A stretch of 64,000 nucleotides of DNA, taken from positions 62,001 to 126,000 of the forward strand of contig CAMDMA010000004.1 of NCBI GenBank assembly GCA_945902075.1. The letters are read 5' to 3'. This DNA is from Candidatus Kuenenia stuttgartensis. GTDB lineage: Bacteria > Planctomycetota > Phycisphaerae > Phycisphaerales > SM1A02. Of the stretch, positions 28,260 to 36,745 are shown one piece after another. The notes below the pieces were generated by a model. It saw only the letters and a program-made list of their open reading frames with translations, was not told the DNA's origin and made no database searches. The position numbers and the translations under genes are program-made. Each line of letters opens with the position of its first letter. Positions within the stretch are counted from its first letter, which is position 1.

Positions 28260-29383
28260 GCCGCGCGCGCGCATGGCTCGAGATCACGCGAATCTCGAAT
28301 CTCCCAACAGTCGTCTCGAATGCAATCGCTGGCGCTGCCATTGGTTCGATTGCGATACTTCAGCGTGATTTCAGCACGATCGGCGGAAGCATCACAACGA
28401 TTGGTGGTGCACTGATTGTCCGGAGCGTCGAGCCCTCAGTGGCGCAGTTCGCACTCTTGGTGCCACCCTTTGCCTACATCGGCGGCATGGTGCTCAACGA
28501 TGCGTTTGACGCGAAGGTCGACGCGCGTGAGCGACCAGGACGGCCAATTCCGAGTGGTCGCATCACCCAGCGCTCTGCCTTTTTTATTGGGTTCTTGTTT
28601 CTGTTCACCGCACTCTGTTTCGGCTGGCTCGCTGATTCCATGAGCACATTTGTCGCAAGCACACTGCTTGTCGGCGCGGTAACCCTGTACGACTTCGTGC
28701 ACACACGTTCTGCGGCCAGCGCTTTCTTGCTCGCATTGTGTCGTGCACTTGCCGCATTGGTGCCGATGATCGCATTCACGGAAGGCGACCTGCGCCTCAT
28801 CGCGACATCAGGCGCATTTGCACTTCCCCTCACGCTCGCCCTGTGGACACTCGGACTCTCTATCGTCGCAAGGCATGAAGTTTCAAGTCTTGAGGATCTT
28901 CGAAGTGTCCGCTGCCGAACGTGCGACTCTCTCATCCGATCTGGCGCGACCCTCTGTGTGGAGTGCGGAAATCGGATTGAGTCGTCCGCGCAGCCGCCGC
29001 GCGCGCGTTGGCCTCAGATTTTCGAGCCTGCGCGACTCATGACCGTCGCGCCACTTTTAATCGCTGGTGTCTTTCTTGTTGTACTTCCCAGCGCTGCCTT
29101 CGCCAACAGAGACGGGATCTCCGACAGCGAACTCGGCCGTTGGCTTCGCATCGGCATTCCGTTGGCATTTGCCATTGTCGCAAGCTGGTTTGCATTTCGT
29201 GCACGACTGCGACTTGAGCGCGATCGTCGCACGACTCCGTCCGTCGTTGCCTTGTGGATTGCGCTCCTCGCGCTCATCGACGCAATTGCGCTCGCCGCGG
29301 TTGGCCAGTTTCTTCTCGCGACGATTGCGATCGGCTTCTCTGCCTTGACGAGACGCATGCAGCGATCAATTTCGGGAAGTTAA
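28256..29383 (+). CDS. eboC: EboC, UbiA-family prenyltransferase with an inserted zinc ribbon
   Basis: The 375-residue membrane protein has the first UbiA Asp motif (NDAFDAKVD at 81-89, followed by ERPGRPIPSGRI) and about eight helices. UbiA enzymes prenylate or transfer isoprenoids to acceptors in the membrane. Between the helices ending near 205 and starting near 258 lies a cytosolic loop with four cysteines (C220xxC223 and C234xxC237), a zinc ribbon of rubredoxin or RanBP type. I know of no UbiA enzyme where this is standard. The start is TTG 28256, overlapping the eboE stop. Confidence 0.8.
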   Translation: MSRARAWLEITRISNLPTVVSNAIAGAAIGSIAILQRDFSTIGGSITTIGGALIVRSVEPSVAQFALLVPPFAYIGGMVLNDAFDAKVDARERPGRPIPSGRITQRSAFFIGFLFLFTALCFGWLADSMSTFVASTLLVGAVTLYDFVHTRSAASAFLLALCRALAALVPMIAFTEGDLRLIATSGAFALPLTLALWTLGLSIVARHEVSSLEDLRSVRCRTCDSLIRSGATLCVECGNRIESSAQPPRARWPQIFEPARLMTVAPLLIAGVFLVVLPSAAFANRDGISDSELGRWLRIGIPLAFAIVASWFAFRARLRLERDRRTTPSVVALWIALLALIDAIALAAVGQFLLATIAIGFSALTRRMQRSISGS

Positions 29384-29512
29384 AAAGCTTCCCGTAAAAG
29401 TGTCGGCAATTGGCGATTCTCTATTTTCGAAGTTCATGATGCGCCCATCGACGGTTGCGCTGTGCAACCACGCCAACATTCAAGCCGGATTTGTCCGGGA
29501 ATTGAGGGACTC

Positions 29513-30280
29513 ATGTTTCAATGCGTCACGTTGTTTTCACGTCGCCGTCTTATTGCCGGAGCGTTGGCAGCGACAATCGGTTCAGGAGCGATCGGTCTCG
29601 GCACCGGCTGTCAAGCTGTCCCCGCGCTGGTGGGCGTGGGGGTCCAACTTTGTATTGAAACTATCAAGACGCTTCTTGATGCTCCGCGACAAGAGCCTCC
29701 ACCAAACTCAGAACCGTGCGGTCGGATTGAATGGTGGGTCAGAGGCTATCTGCTGAAGTTCTGCTTCACTTGCGATCCAACTCAGCCGGGCGAGATCTTC
29801 GTCCAGTTCGATTGTGCCGGCGACTTCTTCCCCATGAAGCTCCGGCGTATCCGTGAAGCCCCCTCAGACATCCTTGAGAACGGTATTCACATCAAAAAGA
29901 TCGATTGCGACCAACGACTTCTCGCCGCTGGGGCTGCAGCGATGGACATTGCCCGACAACTTGGTGAATTGCAACTCTCCGCGCCAAACCAAAGAGTATT
30001 TCCGGATCGATCAAAGTATCAGCAACTTGATGTCTTTATCGACGGGCTTCCGGCGCCGCGGCGTGGCGACTTCTCCGTTGATGCTGGCGCGAATATCTCC
30101 CTCGCGGGCGACCTTGATGAGCTGGCGCACTACGCGATGACCATCGGTGTGACCGAGCTCTCCTACACAGATGGTTCCGATCTCTGGGAAATCCACACCA
30201 ATCCCGAGGTAAGCGCGATCATGGTGTTGAAAAATGACGCGTACTACGACGGACGATTTCTTTTCGCTCCGAAGGAGTAG
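29513..30280 (+). CDS. Tat-exported putative lipoprotein of unknown function
   Basis: The 255-residue protein starts MFQCVTLFSRRRLIAG, a twin-arginine leader ending in a GTGC lipobox-like site. The mature part is mostly beta-rich with no recognised domain; it contains CFTCDPTQPGE and a Cys pair early on. It sits between eboC and eboF on the same strand, separated from eboF by a strong hairpin, so it is probably its own unit or the end of the eboE-eboC unit. I do not recognise the family. The 129 nt before its start show no clear promoter. Confidence 0.6.
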   Translation: MFQCVTLFSRRRLIAGALAATIGSGAIGLGTGCQAVPALVGVGVQLCIETIKTLLDAPRQEPPPNSEPCGRIEWWVRGYLLKFCFTCDPTQPGEIFVQFDCAGDFFPMKLRRIREAPSDILENGIHIKKIDCDQRLLAAGAAAMDIARQLGELQLSAPNQRVFPDRSKYQQLDVFIDGLPAPRRGDFSVDAGANISLAGDLDELAHYAMTIGVTELSYTDGSDLWEIHTNPEVSAIMVLKNDAYYDGRFLFAPKE

Positions 30281-30356
30281 GTTGGCACCGCGATATACGT
30301 GATCGCCCGCACCATGAGGGCGAATCACGAAGGCAAGCACTTCTAGCCTCCGATCG

Positions 30357-30389
30357 GCCCCGCGCGTGTCGCCGACGCACGCGCGGGGC
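30357..30389 (+). terminator. GC-rich hairpin before eboF
   Basis: GCCCCGCGCGTG and CACGCGCGGGGC form a perfect 12-bp stem with a 9-nt loop. A TTCCCC follows, so there is no real T-tract. It lies just upstream of the eboF -10-like box and probably separates the two units. Confidence 0.5.
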
Positions 30390-30400
30390 TTCCCCGCCCG

Positions 30401-30406
30401 TACTAT
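30401..30406 (+). promoter_or_regulatory. -10-like box of eboF
   Basis: TACTAT preceded by G ends 6 nt before the GTG at 30413, so a leaderless transcript is likely. It indicates that eboF starts a separate transcript from eboE-eboC. Confidence 0.45.
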
Positions 30407-30412
30407 TCACGA

Positions 30413-31864
30413 GTGCCCCAGCGAGTCTGCCTGCTGAACATTGTCGCGCTCTCACCGCACCTGATCGGCGATGCAACTCCGCGGATCAAGGAGTTTGCCC
30501 GTGCCTGTGGCGGGGTACGCACGCTTCGCCCACCGCTGCCGGCTGTCACCTGCACTGCGCAATCAACCATGCTGACGGGATTGCCTCCCTCCGGCCACGG
30601 AGTCGTCGGAAACGGCTGGCACGATCGAACACTCGGCGAGGTTCAATTTTGGAAGCAGTCGAATCACCTCGTCGCTGGCGAAAAAGTCTGGGAAACAGCG
30701 CGTCGTATCGATCCAAGCTTTACCTGCGCAAACGCGTTTTGGTGGTACGCAATGCATGCATCCACCAATGTCATGGTGACACCGCGCCCCATTTATAAAG
30801 CCGACGGTCGAAAAATCCCTGACTGCCTCACTACGCCAGCATCGCTCCGTGACGAACTGCAAACAAAGTTTGGACGCTTTCCGCTCTTCAAGTTCTGGGG
30901 GCCGATGGCAGGTATCGAGTCAACCGAGTGGATCGCACTCGCCGCGCTTCACCTTCTTGAACACTGCCCGGCAACGCTCACCCTCGCATATCTCCCCCAT
31001 CTCGACTACGCGCTCCAAAAAGTTGGTCCTGAGCATCCGTCGATACGAGCTGAACTCCGCGAGGTCGATCGTGTCGTCGGTGGCATGATCGACCGCTGTC
31101 AAGCCCTCGGTGTGCGACCGATCATTGTGAGTGAATACGGGATTGTGCCGGTGCGCGACGCAATCTGGCTCAACCGCGCACTCCGCGATGCTGGATACCT
31201 TGCGGTCCGGACTGAAGATGGGCGTGAGGTGCTCGATCTCGAACATAGTCGGGCCTTTGCAGTTGCCGACCATCAGATCGCACATGTTTCCGTGCGCGAT
31301 CCTGCCGACATCGCCGCAGTGGAAAATGTGCTTCGGTCCATCGACGGAGTGGAACGCACGCTCTCCGGAGCGGACCGTCGGGCTTCGCACCTCGATCACG
31401 CCCGCGCGGGTGACATCGTCTGTGTCTCCGCCACCGACCGTTGGTTCGCCTACGGATGGTGGTTCGACGACCGCGCTGCGCCTGACTTCGCACGCATCGT
31501 TGATATTCATAAGAAGCCGGGCTACGACCCGTGCGAATTGTTTCTCGACCCCAAGCTCATCTGGGCAAAGGGTCGCGTCCTCCGCAAACTCGCGATGCGG
31601 AAGCTTGGTCTTCGCACCCTGCTCGATGTCATCCCGCTCGATACATCACTCGTACGTGGTTCCCATGGGCGCGCGGAGCAACCGATGGGGTTCGACCCCG
31701 TGCTCATCGGGGAACTTCCGGATCCGTTTCTCGAGCCGTCACTTCCGATGGAGTGCGTGCGCGACGCGATCCTCGCCGCGACGCTCGGCGCAACCCATGC
31801 GAAGTCTGTTGAGACGGAGTTCCGCGACGCAACACGCGCCTTGCTTCGCAAGGGGCGACGTTGA
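30413..31864 (+). CDS. eboF: EboF, alkaline-phosphatase-superfamily hydrolase
   Basis: The 483-residue protein is a phosphodiesterase/nucleotide-pyrophosphatase-like member of the alkaline phosphatase superfamily. It has PAVTCTAQSTMLTGLPPSGHG with the nucleophile Thr, and metal-site residues in LPHLDYALQKVGP, VSEYG and ADHQIAHVSV. It lacks a signal peptide, so a cytosolic location is likely. In other bacteria this is the last core gene of the ebo cluster. The start is GTG 30413, and the stop overlaps the next gene by TGATG. Confidence 0.84.
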   Translation: MPQRVCLLNIVALSPHLIGDATPRIKEFARACGGVRTLRPPLPAVTCTAQSTMLTGLPPSGHGVVGNGWHDRTLGEVQFWKQSNHLVAGEKVWETARRIDPSFTCANAFWWYAMHASTNVMVTPRPIYKADGRKIPDCLTTPASLRDELQTKFGRFPLFKFWGPMAGIESTEWIALAALHLLEHCPATLTLAYLPHLDYALQKVGPEHPSIRAELREVDRVVGGMIDRCQALGVRPIIVSEYGIVPVRDAIWLNRALRDAGYLAVRTEDGREVLDLEHSRAFAVADHQIAHVSVRDPADIAAVENVLRSIDGVERTLSGADRRASHLDHARAGDIVCVSATDRWFAYGWWFDDRAAPDFARIVDIHKKPGYDPCELFLDPKLIWAKGRVLRKLAMRKLGLRTLLDVIPLDTSLVRGSHGRAEQPMGFDPVLIGELPDPFLEPSLPMECVRDAILAATLGATHAKSVETEFRDATRALLRKGRR

Positions 31865-32679
31865 TGCGACTCTTTTGGTCGTCGGTTTTTCTCTTGTGTG
31901 TGCTCGGTGCGTGGGTCACGTTCGCCGCCAAGCCAACGTCGAATCGCGCCCCGGACACCGTCCTCGCCCTTGATTCACCCTCGAGCGACTCTAGCCCAAA
32001 GCCTGAGCTCCGAAGTCCTGAAATCTCAGGTCCTCAAATCTCAGGTCCTCAAATCTCAGGTCCTCAAATCTCAGGGTACGGAAGTCCCGAGCCATCGGCG
32101 CCTACGTCAAATCCACCCTCGCCCGACATCGACCTTCTTGGCGAGAGCGGCGTCGTCATACCCCAACTCGGTGCAGCGATTCGCACCCTTCGCATCGACC
32201 CACGCGCGCCAACCGACGTCGTCCGTCGTATCGATGATCGGACACTTGAACTTGACGGCCGCTTCCGGGTCACCGGTAACGGAAGCGAGGCCGATCCCTA
32301 CGTGATTTCGTGGGAGTTGCTGACCTCAGCGTCAGACTTCCTCGACCCGGCCCAAGGCGCTCGAATGCCGCCACCATGGATAAGGCTCCTCGACGGGACC
32401 TCCATCCAAATCTCGGGCTACTACTCGACGCCCGTCCGCGTGACCGTCGCCAAGAACCTCCTCCTCACGCTCGATCGTTGGGATGGCTGTTGCATCGGTG
32501 TCCCACCGACTCCATTCGATGCGATCGATATCACGATGCGCGAGCCGCTCCTCATGCGCGGCATGCATCTCACGCGGTTCGGAACGTTCCGCGGGCGCTT
32601 CGCCGTCGAGTGCGTGGACGCTGCGGGCTTCCTCCTCGGCCTCTATCGCCTTGAAGACGCGACCTTCGAGACGCGATAG
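31864..32679 (+). CDS. Exported DUF3299-like protein with a tandem repeat linker
   Basis: The 271-residue product has an N-terminal signal or anchor helix (MRLFWSSVFLLCVLGAWVTF), a Ser/Pro linker with four 5-residue units of the type SGPQI, and a C-terminal domain of about 150 residues. That domain resembles DUF3299 (LLDGTSIQISGYYSTPVRV, then LTLDRWDGCCIGVPPTP and a strand-rich end). Its function is unknown. It is translationally coupled to eboF, which suggests a periplasmic partner in the same process. The linker repeat is exact at the DNA level and could vary in length between strains. Confidence 0.7.
   Translation: MRLFWSSVFLLCVLGAWVTFAAKPTSNRAPDTVLALDSPSSDSSPKPELRSPEISGPQISGPQISGPQISGYGSPEPSAPTSNPPSPDIDLLGESGVVIPQLGAAIRTLRIDPRAPTDVVRRIDDRTLELDGRFRVTGNGSEADPYVISWELLTSASDFLDPAQGARMPPPWIRLLDGTSIQISGYYSTPVRVTVAKNLLLTLDRWDGCCIGVPPTPFDAIDITMREPLLMRGMHLTRFGTFRGRFAVECVDAAGFLLGLYRLEDATFETR
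32016..32075 (+). repeat. Four 15-nt tandem repeats in the DUF3299-like gene
   Basis: Units of TCCTCAAATCTCAGG occur four times back to back (the first with one substitution), in phase with the reading frame, and encode repeated SGPQI. Confidence 0.95.
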
Positions 32680-32779
32680 TCGAGACGAAACATCAAAACG
32701 GAGTTCCCAGGCCGTGGCAACCGCGCGAGAATCTGTACGAAATCCATCATCGCCGCGGCATAACGGCGGCGTGACTTTC

Positions 32780-32785
32780 TATCGT
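32780..32785 (+). promoter_or_regulatory. -10-like box of sigma-like gene 2
   Basis: TATCGT ends 7 nt before the GTG at 32793; the second module therefore has its own start and is not simply read from the ebo genes. Confidence 0.35.
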
Positions 32786-32792
32786 TCGCACC

Positions 32793-33485
32793 GTGGTGCT
32801 TCTCGATAATTTTCTAACGACACATCGTACTCGCATCGAAGAGTCGATCGCGCAGGGCGATCACACTGGCGCCGCACGGCATGTCATGGAGCGTGCATAC
32901 GAGCCACTGCTTGTCTATGCACGGCAGTCGAGCCTACGGGGTATCGCTCCTGCTGAAGATCTCGTCAACGGGTTCCTTGCTTCGCGATTCGCGCAGCGCG
33001 ACGACTACCTCGCGCGATGGCTTGCGGCAGAACCGCGCGTTCAACTGCGGCGTTGGCTCGTGAACGGACTTTTGTTGTACGCGCATGAACGCGTCACCGA
33101 AGAGCGTCGCGCGCGCCGCGCCCCTGAACTGGCACAACTGAACGCACAGGTTGAGCCTGCGCCGTGGCGTGCGCTCGAGATCGCATGGCGTGACGGCGTC
33201 TTACAGGCAGCGTGCGATCGCGTGAGTGAGCAGTACGCGCGCGAGGGTCGCCCAGACGCATGGAGACTCTTCACGCGCCATATTTTGGATAGTCGGCCGT
33301 ACCCCGAACTTGAACGGGAGCTTGGGATCCCTGCGCTCTCCGCGCCATCGATGACCCGCACCGTCCTGCGGCGGTTACGCGCTGAGATCGACGCGATCCT
33401 TGCTGAAGAGTTCCGTGATCCTCATGATCGGGCCCGAGAACTCGACGCGATTCTCTTCGACGATGGCCATGACGAACGCGAGTGA
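32793..33485 (+). CDS. Divergent ECF-type sigma-like protein 2
   Basis: The 230-residue paralogue of the protein at 16740-17480 keeps the same core. ARQSSLRGIAPAEDLVNGFL and VQLRRWLVNGLLLYAH lie in the region-2-like half. The C-terminal region-4-like helix-turn-helix is RLFTRHILDSRPYPELERE, then MTRTVLRRLRAEIDAIL. It starts with GTG and ends 17 nt inside the next frame, which codes for the membrane extension of dockerin protein 2. The gene order is reversed relative to module 1, where the dockerin gene comes first. Sigma activity is inferred, not shown. Confidence 0.6.
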   Translation: MVLLDNFLTTHRTRIEESIAQGDHTGAARHVMERAYEPLLVYARQSSLRGIAPAEDLVNGFLASRFAQRDDYLARWLAAEPRVQLRRWLVNGLLLYAHERVTEERRARRAPELAQLNAQVEPAPWRALEIAWRDGVLQAACDRVSEQYAREGRPDAWRLFTRHILDSRPYPELERELGIPALSAPSMTRTVLRRLRAEIDAILAEEFRDPHDRARELDAILFDDGHDERE

Positions 33486-34695
33486 CATACGGCTCAACGC
33501 CCTGTATCGGCGGCGTTTGCGACGTGCGCTGACTGCGGAAGACACAGTACAGCCGCGCGCGCGCACGGTGGCACTCTCTGCTTTTGCCACACTGTTTGTC
33601 GGAACCGCGGGGTTTGCGTGGCATGGCGCGCGGGGTTCGGTTCTTTCGACTGTCACACAGTCCGCTGCGCGCACAACTCGGTTTGTTTCCCTGGCGGAGC
33701 GCGCGGTACATGAGGAGTCGATGAAGATGCAACGAATGGCAACGATTCAGGCGGCCTTGTTCGGCGCCGCAGTGCTCGCATCGGGGGCGCAGGCTCAGAA
33801 CAGTGGCTACGCACGGTTTGACGAAGTGAGTGACACCATTCGAATTCAGGGAAACACGGTGTTTCCGGGAACGGACTGGACCTACGAAGCACGAATTCGC
33901 CTCGATGCGGCGATGCTTGAAAATGGCGTTTTGGGACACATCATTTCCGAGCAGCGGGACTCATCCGAAGACAAGAGTTTCTACATCGCGGATTTGAACC
34001 TTCGAAAAGCGACGATCCGAGGCTTCAACTGCGGAGACCTCGCCAGTCGCCCCATCGATGCTTCACTCGCCGCCGCATGGAGTCACCTCGCCTGGGTTCG
34101 AAGCGGCGCAGTGCTGTCGCTGTATGTCGACGGAACTCTCGTCCAGTCATGGGCAAATCGGCCGAGTTGCTCGACCGACCGGGCAGACTCGTGGATGTCG
34201 ATCGGCATGTTCCGCAACGGGGCTGGCTACATCCCCGGCCCCGTGTTGCCCTCCTTCCTCGGCGACCTCGACTGGATCCGAGTGAGCGCCGGCGCCCGCT
34301 ACATCGCCAACTTCACGCCACCGTACGAGTGTGAAGTCAACGCCGACGCGAACACGCAGCTGCTCCTCAAGTTCAACGAGCCTGCGGGCACCACGACACT
34401 GATCGATGAAAGTCCCAGTCTCTTTGTCTGCGACCTTGGCGTGCCTGTCGCGCCAGGCGTGAAGGCCACGAGCCCCACTCTCGGCAACACGGCCGACGGC
34501 TTTCTCGCGTGCACGCCACCCTGCCTCGGCGACATCGATGAAAACACGCTCGTCGACGGTGTCGATCTTGCGATCGTCCTCGGACGCTGGGGCACGAACC
34601 CGAAGGACTACCCCCGCGCGGACACCAACGGCGACAGCGTCGTCGACGGCGCCGACCTCGCGCAAGTGCTGAGCAACTGGGGCGCGTGTCCGTAA
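33469..34695 (+). CDS. LamG and dockerin protein 2 with membrane-spanning N-terminal extension
   Basis: The full frame gives 408 residues: a basic cytosolic segment (LYRRRLRRAL), one membrane helix (about 34-52), a spacer, and then a second start. ATG 33721 or 33727 follows an AGGAG at 33712-33717 and begins a normal signal peptide (IQAALFGAAVLASGAQAQ). After it come a laminin-G/concanavalin-like domain of about 180 residues (WTYEARIRLDAAM, WSHLAWVRSGAVLSLYVDG) and two dockerin calcium loops ending in NWGACP. The short form of 324 residues is certainly plausible as a secreted protein. The long form would be membrane-anchored with a cytosolic tail able to contact the overlapping sigma-like protein. 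Confidence 0.65.
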   Translation: MTNASDIRLNALYRRRLRRALTAEDTVQPRARTVALSAFATLFVGTAGFAWHGARGSVLSTVTQSAARTTRFVSLAERAVHEESMKMQRMATIQAALFGAAVLASGAQAQNSGYARFDEVSDTIRIQGNTVFPGTDWTYEARIRLDAAMLENGVLGHIISEQRDSSEDKSFYIADLNLRKATIRGFNCGDLASRPIDASLAAAWSHLAWVRSGAVLSLYVDGTLVQSWANRPSCSTDRADSWMSIGMFRNGAGYIPGPVLPSFLGDLDWIRVSAGARYIANFTPPYECEVNADANTQLLLKFNEPAGTTTLIDESPSLFVCDLGVPVAPGVKATSPTLGNTADGFLACTPPCLGDIDENTLVDGVDLAIVLGRWGTNPKDYPRADTNGDSVVDGADLAQVLSNWGACP

Positions 34696-35002
34696 CGCGC
34701 ACAACGCACGCACGTCGCGGAACACACCTCGCAACAACAACGCCTGATCCCGAGCTTTGTGGAAAAACATGCGGGCGGCGCGTGAATCACGCGCCGCCCG
34801 GCATGCTCACCAAGACAACGATCTCTTTTCCCCCGCGCAAAATCGCACAGCGCCTCGCTCGCGTGCCAATCGCAGCGCGAACTCGCCGAACGCTCGCCGA
34901 AGAAGACTTCGCTCGATCAAAGCGCGGTCACTTCACGCAGCCCTCCCCCGAAGGCTCCTCCCCACTTTTCCACCATGGGGCACCAAGTGACGAACGTGAT
35001 GA
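34696..35002. other. Convergent intergenic region with one hairpin
   Basis: About 307 nt between dockerin protein 2 and the outer-membrane protein gene. It contains the hairpin listed at 34763-34799; otherwise I see no gene or RNA. Confidence 0.6.
34763..34799 (-). terminator. Rho-independent terminator of the outer-membrane protein gene
   Basis: GGGCGGCGCGTG and CACGCGCCGCCC form a perfect 12-bp stem with a 3-nt loop. Read on the minus strand, it is followed by a TTTTT run (A-run at 34763-34767). It lies about 200 nt past the stop at 35003. Confidence 0.7.
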
Positions 35003-35830
35003 TCAGAACTCAAACGAGATCCGGGCCTGCACGGCCTGTGTGAGTACGGTCTCAGTTTCGATATCAGCGATGCCGACTAGGCTCGGATCACTGAACGTCG
35101 CTGTGCCGAAGTTCGCGCCACTCACCGCCATGAGGCGATACTCCATGCCGAGCTCGATCGAGTGCGTGAGTTGCCACGACAATCCGATCTTGAACTGACC
35201 ACCGAATTCCCAGCTGCTTCCGTCGACGGTGGCGAAGACTCCAGGCAATTCCGCCGCGCCGATCGAGTCGATATCGGCTGCAACACTCACGACGCCGATA
35301 CCACCACCAACCTTCAAACTCAGCCCACCCGCCGATGCTGGCGTTTCCGACTTCAGGAGCGGAATATCAAACGCGCCGTTCACAAAGACCGGAATCTGCG
35401 TGAAGCTTCCGTCGCCACCAACAACAAGCGTCGACAGCCCAACGTCGGTCGTGAATTCACCCGACGAAAATCCGCCGAAACTATTGCTGTAGTAGCCGCT
35501 CTCAAGTTCAATCGAGAACATGTCGTTGAACTTGAAACCGAAGTCAATGTTCCATGCGACACCAGCATCTGCGTCTGCCTCAACATCGGAGATGCCAAAA
35601 TCAAACGACCCAGGAGTCGGTGTGTAATCCTTGATCTTGACGTTCGACAAAATCGACACACCGATATCAGTCCCAACGTAGAACCGATTGTCAAAGGTGG
35701 CTGTTCCACCGGTCGTTGACGAATCGCTGCCGTCATCGGCCGTGGAGATGCTTGTGAGCGCCACGGATGCCACGGTTGCGGCGGCAAACGTCGCCAAATG
35801 AGCCAATTTCTGAGTTTTCAACACCAACAT
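35003..35830 (-). CDS. Outer-membrane beta-barrel protein
   Basis: The 275-residue product has a signal peptide (HLATFAAATVASVALTSISTA) and a mature part of amphipathic strands with Gly/aromatic alternation, ending in ARISFEF, the terminal-Phe signature of outer-membrane barrels. It resembles the OmpA/OmpW-like 8-stranded barrels. A perfect AGGAGG lies 5 nt upstream of ATG 35830 and fixes the start. An additional upstream in-frame stretch encodes only a repeated SGV-GGS motif and is taken as leader. The exact function is unknown. Confidence 0.8.
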   Translation of the reverse strand: MLVLKTQKLAHLATFAAATVASVALTSISTADDGSDSSTTGGTATFDNRFYVGTDIGVSILSNVKIKDYTPTPGSFDFGISDVEADADAGVAWNIDFGFKFNDMFSIELESGYYSNSFGGFSSGEFTTDVGLSTLVVGGDGSFTQIPVFVNGAFDIPLLKSETPASAGGLSLKVGGGIGVVSVAADIDSIGAAELPGVFATVDGSSWEFGGQFKIGLSWQLTHSIELGMEYRLMAVSGANFGTATFSDPSLVGIADIETETVLTQAVQARISFEF

Positions 35831-35833
35831 ACT

Positions 35834-35884
35834 GCCTCCTATTGTGGGGACTCCGCTCAGAGAGCCTCCTTTGGTGGAGACTCC
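35834..35884 (-). repeat. Duplicated 21-nt leader element including the ribosome-binding site
   Basis: Two 21-nt copies (35834-35854 and 35864-35884) are identical at 18 positions and spaced 30 nt apart. Each contains AGGAGGC on the minus strand. Only the copy nearer the ATG serves as the Shine-Dalgarno. Confidence 0.8.
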
Positions 35885-35995
35885 TGACACCCCCTTCCGC
35901 GAAGGCTGCGTCGACTCGGACCAAAGATTAGAGAAACTTTCCTACTTTCTCCGTCGAGTTCCGCCGCGCGCCCAAGGGGTCTTCACCATGGCAGA

Positions 35996-36745
35996 ATGAC
36001 TTCCATGGCGGGAAACGAAGAGCGAGGTCGATCTCAGTCACGCACTGAAGTTCCGACCGATCTTCCAAACGAGCTCGATTCGACCAAACCCGGCGAGGAC
36101 GCCGAACGCACACAGCGTCCGCACGACCCGCGCGTGCCAGAGAGTGGCAATGACTATCTGCGCGCGTTGGACCCTGACCTCTACGCAGAACTTCGGGCGA
36201 TCGCGGCCCGCGCACTGCGTGGCGAACCGCGCGCGCACGCTCCAGGCACCACATCACTGGTGCATGATGTTTGGCTTCGACTCGCGCGAAGCGATCGGAA
36301 CCCGGTTAACGACCAGCAACATCTGCTCGCACTTGCGTCGCTCGTTGCCCGTCGTGCACTGATCGATGACGCCCGCGTTCGTATGGCCGACCGACGCGGA
36401 GGCGGCGTACCTCACGCAGTGCTTTCCGAAGACCTCGCCGGGGCACCAATGGAACCGTCGTCCATTCTCTCAATCGATGAACTCCTCACCCGACTCGCTG
36501 AACGACATCCGCGCCAAGCGAAAGCATTGGAAATGCGAATCTTCGGCGCAATCTCCCCAGAGCACATCGGCGTTGCTCTCGGAGTGTCCGCGACGCAAGC
36601 GAAACGTGATGTCGCGTTTGCACGCGCATGGCTCGTGAAACATACCGTCCTCGATGATGAAAAAAGTGCAGGTGCTGAGCCAGACGCCAATGCTGAAACC
36701 AACGCACGCGCGCGGCTCGACGACTCGAAAGTAGATGGCGTATGA
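35996..36745 (+). CDS. ECF-type RNA polymerase sigma factor
   Basis: This sigma factor of about 249 residues is of the planctomycete ECF group (Sigma70_ECF, pfam07638-like). Region 2 is AELRAIAARAL, then TSLVHDVWLRLARSD and LASLVARRALIDDARVRMADRR. Region 4 is LAERHPRQAKALEMRIFGAIS and IGVALGVSATQAKRDVAFARAWL. A variable acidic/Ala-rich tail follows. Start codons at 35996 and 36005 are both possible. It is coupled by ATGA to a Ser/Thr kinase gene, a pairing typical for planctomycetes, where the kinase is assumed to control the sigma factor. Confidence 0.88.
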   Translation: MTSMAGNEERGRSQSRTEVPTDLPNELDSTKPGEDAERTQRPHDPRVPESGNDYLRALDPDLYAELRAIAARALRGEPRAHAPGTTSLVHDVWLRLARSDRNPVNDQQHLLALASLVARRALIDDARVRMADRRGGGVPHAVLSEDLAGAPMEPSSILSIDELLTRLAERHPRQAKALEMRIFGAISPEHIGVALGVSATQAKRDVAFARAWLVKHTVLDDEKSAGAEPDANAETNARARLDDSKVDGV

